NCBI GenBank assembly: GCA_028285315.1
Contig: JANQPU010000166.1
Span: 1 to 39,756, forward strand
Reading direction: 5' to 3'
Source: Acaryochloris sp. IP29b_bin.176
Lineage (GTDB): Bacteria > Cyanobacteriota > Cyanobacteriia > Thermosynechococcales > Thermosynechococcaceae
DNA length: 39,756 nt
Shown: piece after piece, positions 36,415-39,756 of the stretch
Layout: each line of letters begins with the position of its first letter
Numbering within the stretch: the first letter of the stretch is position 1
The notes under the pieces: generated by a model
Seen by the model: the letters and a program-made list of their open reading frames with translations, nothing else
Database searches by the model: none
Told to the model about the DNA's origin: nothing
Made by a program: the position numbers and the translations under genes

Positions 36415-37068
36415 ATGACTGCTGACGTTCTAGCTGCTAAGACCCGAGTGTTTGATCAATGGGCACCCAATTACGATTGGTTGTTCACCACGGTGTTTTA
36501 CCAGGCCATCCATCAACGCCTACTAAGCTATGTGCAGTTACCCAGCAATTCTTCAACTCCTGTCCTGGATATTGGTTGCGGAACGGGTAAGCTCCTCAAC
36601 CGCTTAGCAGCTCAATATCCTCAGTTACAGGGAACAGGACTGGATCTATCCCCAGAGATGCTGCGGCAGGCCCGCCGGAGTAACGGCCATCGCCCCCGCT
36701 TGATTTTTGTTCGAGGGGCGAGTGAGACGATGCCCTTTGCCGATCATCAGTTTCAGGCTGCTTTTAGCACCATCAGTTTTTTACATTATCCCGATCCACA
36801 ACAGGTATTTATGGAAATTGGTCGCGTCCTCAAACCTGGTGGTCAGTTCTATCTGGTTGATTACACGACCTTTTGGAGATTGGGTCATCAACAAAATGTA
36901 GCTGGGCTGGGTGGACCGATGTATTTTTATAGTCCCCAGCAGCGTCAGACTCTAGCAGTTAACGCTGGTTTAACTTGTAAGGCTCACCATTCATTACTCG
37001 GCCCTGTGTTACTCTCTATTTTTCAGAAACCGAGGGTATCTGTCCAATCTGAGTTGGAGACAAGCTAA
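36415..37068 (+). CDS. Class I SAM-dependent methyltransferase
   Basis: A cytosolic UbiE-like methyltransferase of 217 residues. Motif I is intact, LDIGCGTGKL (51-60), followed by GTGLDLSPEMLRQARR with the acidic ribose-binding Asp. The third motif is MPFADHQFQAAFSTISFLHY, and RVLKPGGQFYLVDYT completes the fold. The last 50 residues include a segment with tyrosine and proline (PMYFYSPQQR) that may shape the substrate pocket. The substrate is unknown. It stands between the tRNA and the lipoprotein-like frame, with no operon partner. Confidence 0.88.
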   Translation: MTADVLAAKTRVFDQWAPNYDWLFTTVFYQAIHQRLLSYVQLPSNSSTPVLDIGCGTGKLLNRLAAQYPQLQGTGLDLSPEMLRQARRSNGHRPRLIFVRGASETMPFADHQFQAAFSTISFLHYPDPQQVFMEIGRVLKPGGQFYLVDYTTFWRLGHQQNVAGLGGPMYFYSPQQRQTLAVNAGLTCKAHHSLLGPVLLSIFQKPRVSVQSELETS

Positions 37069-37163
37069 AATCTCTATTCCTCTGTGAAAATAGTGACAAA
37101 CTTGGGCTCTTATCTGCTTAGGGTAATTCGTTGAGTTCCAACCTGATATGCTTTCTATAACCT

Positions 37164-37589
37164 ATAAGTCGATCCCTTGTCTTTACTATATGCGCACTGG
37201 GTTTGAGCGGTTGCTTAGGGGGTACTCCATGTCCCGACATGCAGTTCCAGCGGCTGACGCAAACGGATCGCATTGTCATCACAGACAACAGGAACCGGGA
37301 AATACGAACCATTCAGGATCAAACAAAAATTGGAGAGATTACGAGGTTCGTACTTTCGCATGCTTCAGGCTGGGAAACACCGTGGACTGGCACACCCGTA
37401 GCCTTAGTGCGAGCAAATTTTTATGTTGGCGAAAAATTTATTGGTGATCTTGGCGTGGGTAGCAATTTCCTGACCGCGCAAGGTTGCAGCTTCTTTCAAA
37501 GCCGTAATGTGTCTGCAAAGGATCGGGAAGTCATTCTGAGGTTGCTGGCTGTTAAGGACCCATACGTGGACCAGTTAGAAAACCCATAA
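37164..37589 (+). CDS. Predicted lipoprotein of unknown function, start unresolved
   Basis: The open frame runs from after TAA 37158-37160 to 37589. Its 5' part reads SRSLVFTICALGLSGC, a classical lipoprotein signal (Arg, hydrophobic core, lipobox LSGC), then a body of about 120 residues (QRLTQTDRIVITDNRNREI, later GEKFIGDLGVGSNFL and FFQSRNVSAKDREVILRLL). No ATG, GTG or TTG precedes the signal in this frame; ATA 37164 stands exactly where a start is expected, and TTG 37203 would fall inside the lipobox. Either ATA acts as start, an ATG has mutated, or a short frameshift separates it from ATG 37148, whose frame gives MLSITYKS. I do not recognise the family. Confidence 0.6.
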   Translation: MSRSLVFTICALGLSGCLGGTPCPDMQFQRLTQTDRIVITDNRNREIRTIQDQTKIGEITRFVLSHASGWETPWTGTPVALVRANFYVGEKFIGDLGVGSNFLTAQGCSFFQSRNVSAKDREVILRLLAVKDPYVDQLENP

Positions 37590-37654
37590 CATTCGCTATC
37601 AACATAGACAGGCCAAATATAGGCTTAACCCGAATTAGGATAATCCAACAAGCC

Positions 37655-38185
37655 TTAGTGGAGGCGATGACCACAGTTCGCACAGAACTTGTCTGTCGCA
37701 GTCACAGCCGTTCCACACTGGCTACAAAAATTATTGTGCGTCGTCTGGGTGACCGTAGCGGCTGTGCCCATACTCATGTGCATATTGCCCATACGCATTT
37801 GCAGGGGCTGCAAATTCATGAACCGGTTGCCCATCCCTAGCGGTGGCATGGATGGCATCGACGGTATGGGAGGGGTTGGGGGTTGTACCACTTGTTGTAA
37901 CGGGATCGACTCCAAGGTATGTCGCGGCGGCATCGTCTCAATTTGAGCAATTCGGTGGCTTTGCACTTGGAGATAATAATTCCCTTGAGCCGTTCCTAGC
38001 TTGATCACGACGCCTAGAGGACTGTTAAAGAGTTCAGGAGATGTGCTCCAGCGGCCCGTTGTAAAACTGTGACTAGTTTGTTGTTGTTGCCCTGGTGATG
38101 AGGCGATCGCGGTGACAACGGTTTGGTTATCCTGATTCTCAATATAAATACTGGAGCCAGCCCCAAGCTCACCCATATATGCCAT
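37655..38185 (-). CDS. Zinc-ribbon protein with Met/Pro-rich linker
   Basis: About 176 residues from ATG 38185; AGGAG lies nine bases before it, and TTG 38191 is too close to that site. The N-terminal part (about 1-85) is a beta-rich domain without recognised family (MGELGAGSSIYIENQDNQTV, later VVIKLGTAQGNYYLQVQSHR). A linker of Pro and Met follows, with about twelve Met (such as MRMGNMHMSMG). A zinc ribbon FCSQCGTAVTATDKFCANCG closes the protein. The linker could bind soft metals such as copper, but this is only a composition argument. It converges on the lipoprotein-like gene. Confidence 0.75.
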   Translation of the reverse strand: MAYMGELGAGSSIYIENQDNQTVVTAIASSPGQQQQTSHSFTTGRWSTSPELFNSPLGVVIKLGTAQGNYYLQVQSHRIAQIETMPPRHTLESIPLQQVVQPPTPPIPSMPSMPPLGMGNRFMNLQPLQMRMGNMHMSMGTAATVTQTTHNNFCSQCGTAVTATDKFCANCGHRLH

Positions 38186-38330
38186 ATTCAATGGCTCCTA
38201 ATTAAAATGCACTCTTCTCTATTGTGAAGGGATTGGCATGAGACTGCAGTGCTTCTATGGGGTTCTTAATAGAAGGGGGCACTTTCAGCATGGGTGACCC
38301 GTGGCATAATGGGTCGGCAACGAGGTAACG

Positions 38331-39401
38331 GTGGTTATGGTCAAACGGTCTAAATCAGAGGATGGGCAAGATACATCAGTACAGATCAGCAATGGAGAAT
38401 TTACCTTACAAGTCCCTGATCCAGAAGACGAGGGAATCTCTGAATTTGAGTTCCAGCAACAGGTTGGTGCCGCATGGGAAGTTTGCGATCGCTTTGACTT
38501 ACAGACCGATATTTGGCGGGGTCGAATTTTGCGCGCCATTCGCGATCGCGAGAAAAATACGGGCGAAGGCCGTGGCAGTGGCTTTCTCCACTGGTTACAA
38601 AATAACGAAATTAGTAAAAGCCAAGCCTATAGCTGGATCGAACTCGCCAATAGTGCCGATACACTCCTAGACGCCGGGCACCTAGAACCCAACTCCATCA
38701 ATAACTTTAGCAAGCGGGCTTTTGTCAAAACGGCCCAGTCCGCCCCCGAAGTCCAAGAATTGGTCAGTGAAACAGCCCGTCAGGGGGAGCGGATCACCAC
38801 CCGAGACGTGCAACAGCTTTCGGATGAGTGGACTACGATGACCTCCGATTTGGTCCCTGCCGAAATTAAAACTAAGGCGGCCAACCATACGATTCCCATT
38901 CGCCATGTGGCACCCTTAGTCAAAGAACTGGAAAAATTACCAGAGGCCCATCAGCACACCATTCAATCTGAACTGTCCGCTAGCCCCGATCTCGATACCC
39001 TGAAACAAGCCACCGCTGAAGCAAAACAATTGGCGAAATATTTAGAGGCTTTTGGTAAGGTCCAAGCCCTGAACGAGCACTCTATCGATTTAGAGTCCAG
39101 CCTGGAAGAAGCCTTACGGCTAGGCTGTCTCAATATCACAGCTGACTTAGTGAACCAGGCCTCTCAGTTAGAACATACTGTGGCTAAGCTTTATACCACT
39201 TGGCGACGGCTGCGTCGATTGACCGATAAGCTTCATAATGCTTCTGGTGCTAGTACACCTCACCTACAATCGTTATTACAAGCCTTAGACCGACTGTATA
39301 GTGACGTTCTAGAGGTAGAACTCAGCGCTTCTGGTTCTAACCCTTCTGAGACAATTAGTATCCAGGTCTTATCCGAACCGCATGCCTCTGGCTCAGATTA
39401 A
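38331..39401 (+). CDS. Conserved hypothetical protein, helical
   Basis: About 356 residues from GTG 38331 (GAGG five bases upstream); ATG 38337 is nearly as good. No signal peptide or membrane segment. The middle (about 55-120) contains a helix-turn-helix-like stretch, GFLHWLQNNEISKSQAYSWI, with LRAIRDREKNTGEGRGSG before it, reminiscent of plasmid-type replication or DUF3102-like proteins. The rest is helical (SNINNFSKRAFV-like repeats, EAKQLAKYLEAFGKVQ, YTTWRRLRRLTDKLHN). A DNA-binding role is possible but unproven. The last 20 codons overlap the start of the broken permease gene in another frame. Two HIP1 sites lie inside. Confidence 0.75.
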   Translation: MVMVKRSKSEDGQDTSVQISNGEFTLQVPDPEDEGISEFEFQQQVGAAWEVCDRFDLQTDIWRGRILRAIRDREKNTGEGRGSGFLHWLQNNEISKSQAYSWIELANSADTLLDAGHLEPNSINNFSKRAFVKTAQSAPEVQELVSETARQGERITTRDVQQLSDEWTTMTSDLVPAEIKTKAANHTIPIRHVAPLVKELEKLPEAHQHTIQSELSASPDLDTLKQATAEAKQLAKYLEAFGKVQALNEHSIDLESSLEEALRLGCLNITADLVNQASQLEHTVAKLYTTWRRLRRLTDKLHNASGASTPHLQSLLQALDRLYSDVLEVELSASGSNPSETISIQVLSEPHASGSD

Positions 39402-39702
39402 GCGTTGCCAAAAATTAATAGTATGCTGGGTATCCCGCCTGGATGTCTTTATCCTGCAAGCGTTTTGGATGCCTTGGGTCTTTGCTTTTGGTGCCTTCAC
39501 AACGATTAGCTTTAGTATTGGCGCTCTATTTGATGTCCTCCGGCGCTTAACGGCAGGAACATTAGCGATTTCTACTGCATTACAGGTATCAGTGTTCCAG
39601 CTACCCCGCTTTATGGTGTTGGCTTTACCAATGTCGATGCTCTTGGCCCCTCTACTCACCTCTAGCGCTATGCCTTACCCACAAGTCTTGAAAGTATTGT
39701 GA
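39382..39702 (+). pseudogene. N-terminal remnant of an LptF/LptG-type permease
   Basis: A 106-codon frame whose residues 20-90 match the start of the YjgP/YjgQ (LptF/LptG) family of lipopolysaccharide export permeases. It shows two hydrophobic helices (FWMPWVFAFGAFTTISFSIGA and LVLALPMSMLLAPL-like) around LFDVLRRLT and LQVSVFQLPRFMVL. Family members have about 350-400 residues. Here similarity stops after LLTSS, and the frame ends at TGA 39700-39702. Other frames downstream also close within 50 bases, so the gene appears truncated or frameshifted. The window ends soon after, so a continuation cannot be excluded. It overlaps the previous gene by 20 bases. Confidence 0.6.
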
Positions 39703-39756
39703 TGGTTAGGTTTGGGATATGCGATAAAGTGTAACCTGACCACTGACATAGCGAAG

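Noticed and set aside
1-39756. CRISPR arrays, complete insertion sequences, integrase or attachment sites
   Set aside because: No regularly spaced repeats, no transposase or integrase frame, and no duplicated tRNA end was found; the single tRNA-Gln has no adjacent integrase.

Overview
The window is a chromosomal segment of a cyanobacterium. The evidence is a photosystem II D2 gene, the clock-output regulator RpaA, the HmpF/Hmp (type IV pilus phototaxis) locus, several small proteins of families that I know mainly from cyanobacteria, and about twenty copies of the HIP1 palindrome GCGATCGC. Gene content, moderate GC and an unusual stand-alone D2 paralogue would fit Acaryochloris, but the genus is an inference and was not tested. 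I see no complete mobile element, CRISPR array or rRNA.

Left end (1-3.2 kb): a monocistronic psbD copy with its own terminator and no psbC, then a small accessory patch. The patch holds a HEAT-repeat gene broken by an in-frame stop, a small DUF6334-like ORF with a weak start, and an intact HEAT-repeat gene. It resembles orphan immunity genes.

3.2-10.3 kb: a RarA/MgsA ATPase fused to an extra C-terminal domain and an HtrA/Deg lipoprotein protease run leftward. They face a rightward LysM/LytM lipoprotein whose LytM zinc site is destroyed (NlpD-like). A leftward FHA-PAS-PAS-GGDEF-EAL c-di-GMP enzyme follows.

10.3-20.4 kb is mostly housekeeping: a SAM methyltransferase, cysS, coaD overlapping a DivIVA-like coiled-coil gene, a small conserved gene, rpsN, nth, rseP, a histidine kinase with a decayed ATPase domain, a GIY-YIG protein and a family 4 uracil-DNA glycosylase.

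20.4-29.5 kb is the motility and phototaxis module. hmpF is transcribed leftward. Across a 548 bp intergenic region lies a rightward operon for a CheY-like regulator, CheW, an MCP (PilJ-like) and CheA (PilL-like). Together they form a chemosensory pathway for type IV pili. The 9.5 kb around it contains no HIP1 site.

29.5-39.8 kb: a Ski2-like helicase converges on rpaA with overlapping stop codons. Then come a YheT-like hydrolase, a DUF6464-like protein, a MAPEG protein, a HAD phosphatase, tRNA-Gln(UUG), a SAM methyltransferase, a lipoprotein-like frame without a standard start, a Met-rich zinc-ribbon protein, a conserved protein of unknown function and a broken LptF/LptG-type permease at the edge.

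No clearly new multi-gene system was found. The best leads are the divergent psbD copy with a relic of the psbC start, the NlpD-like degenerate LytM protein, the pseudokinase and the small immunity-like patch.
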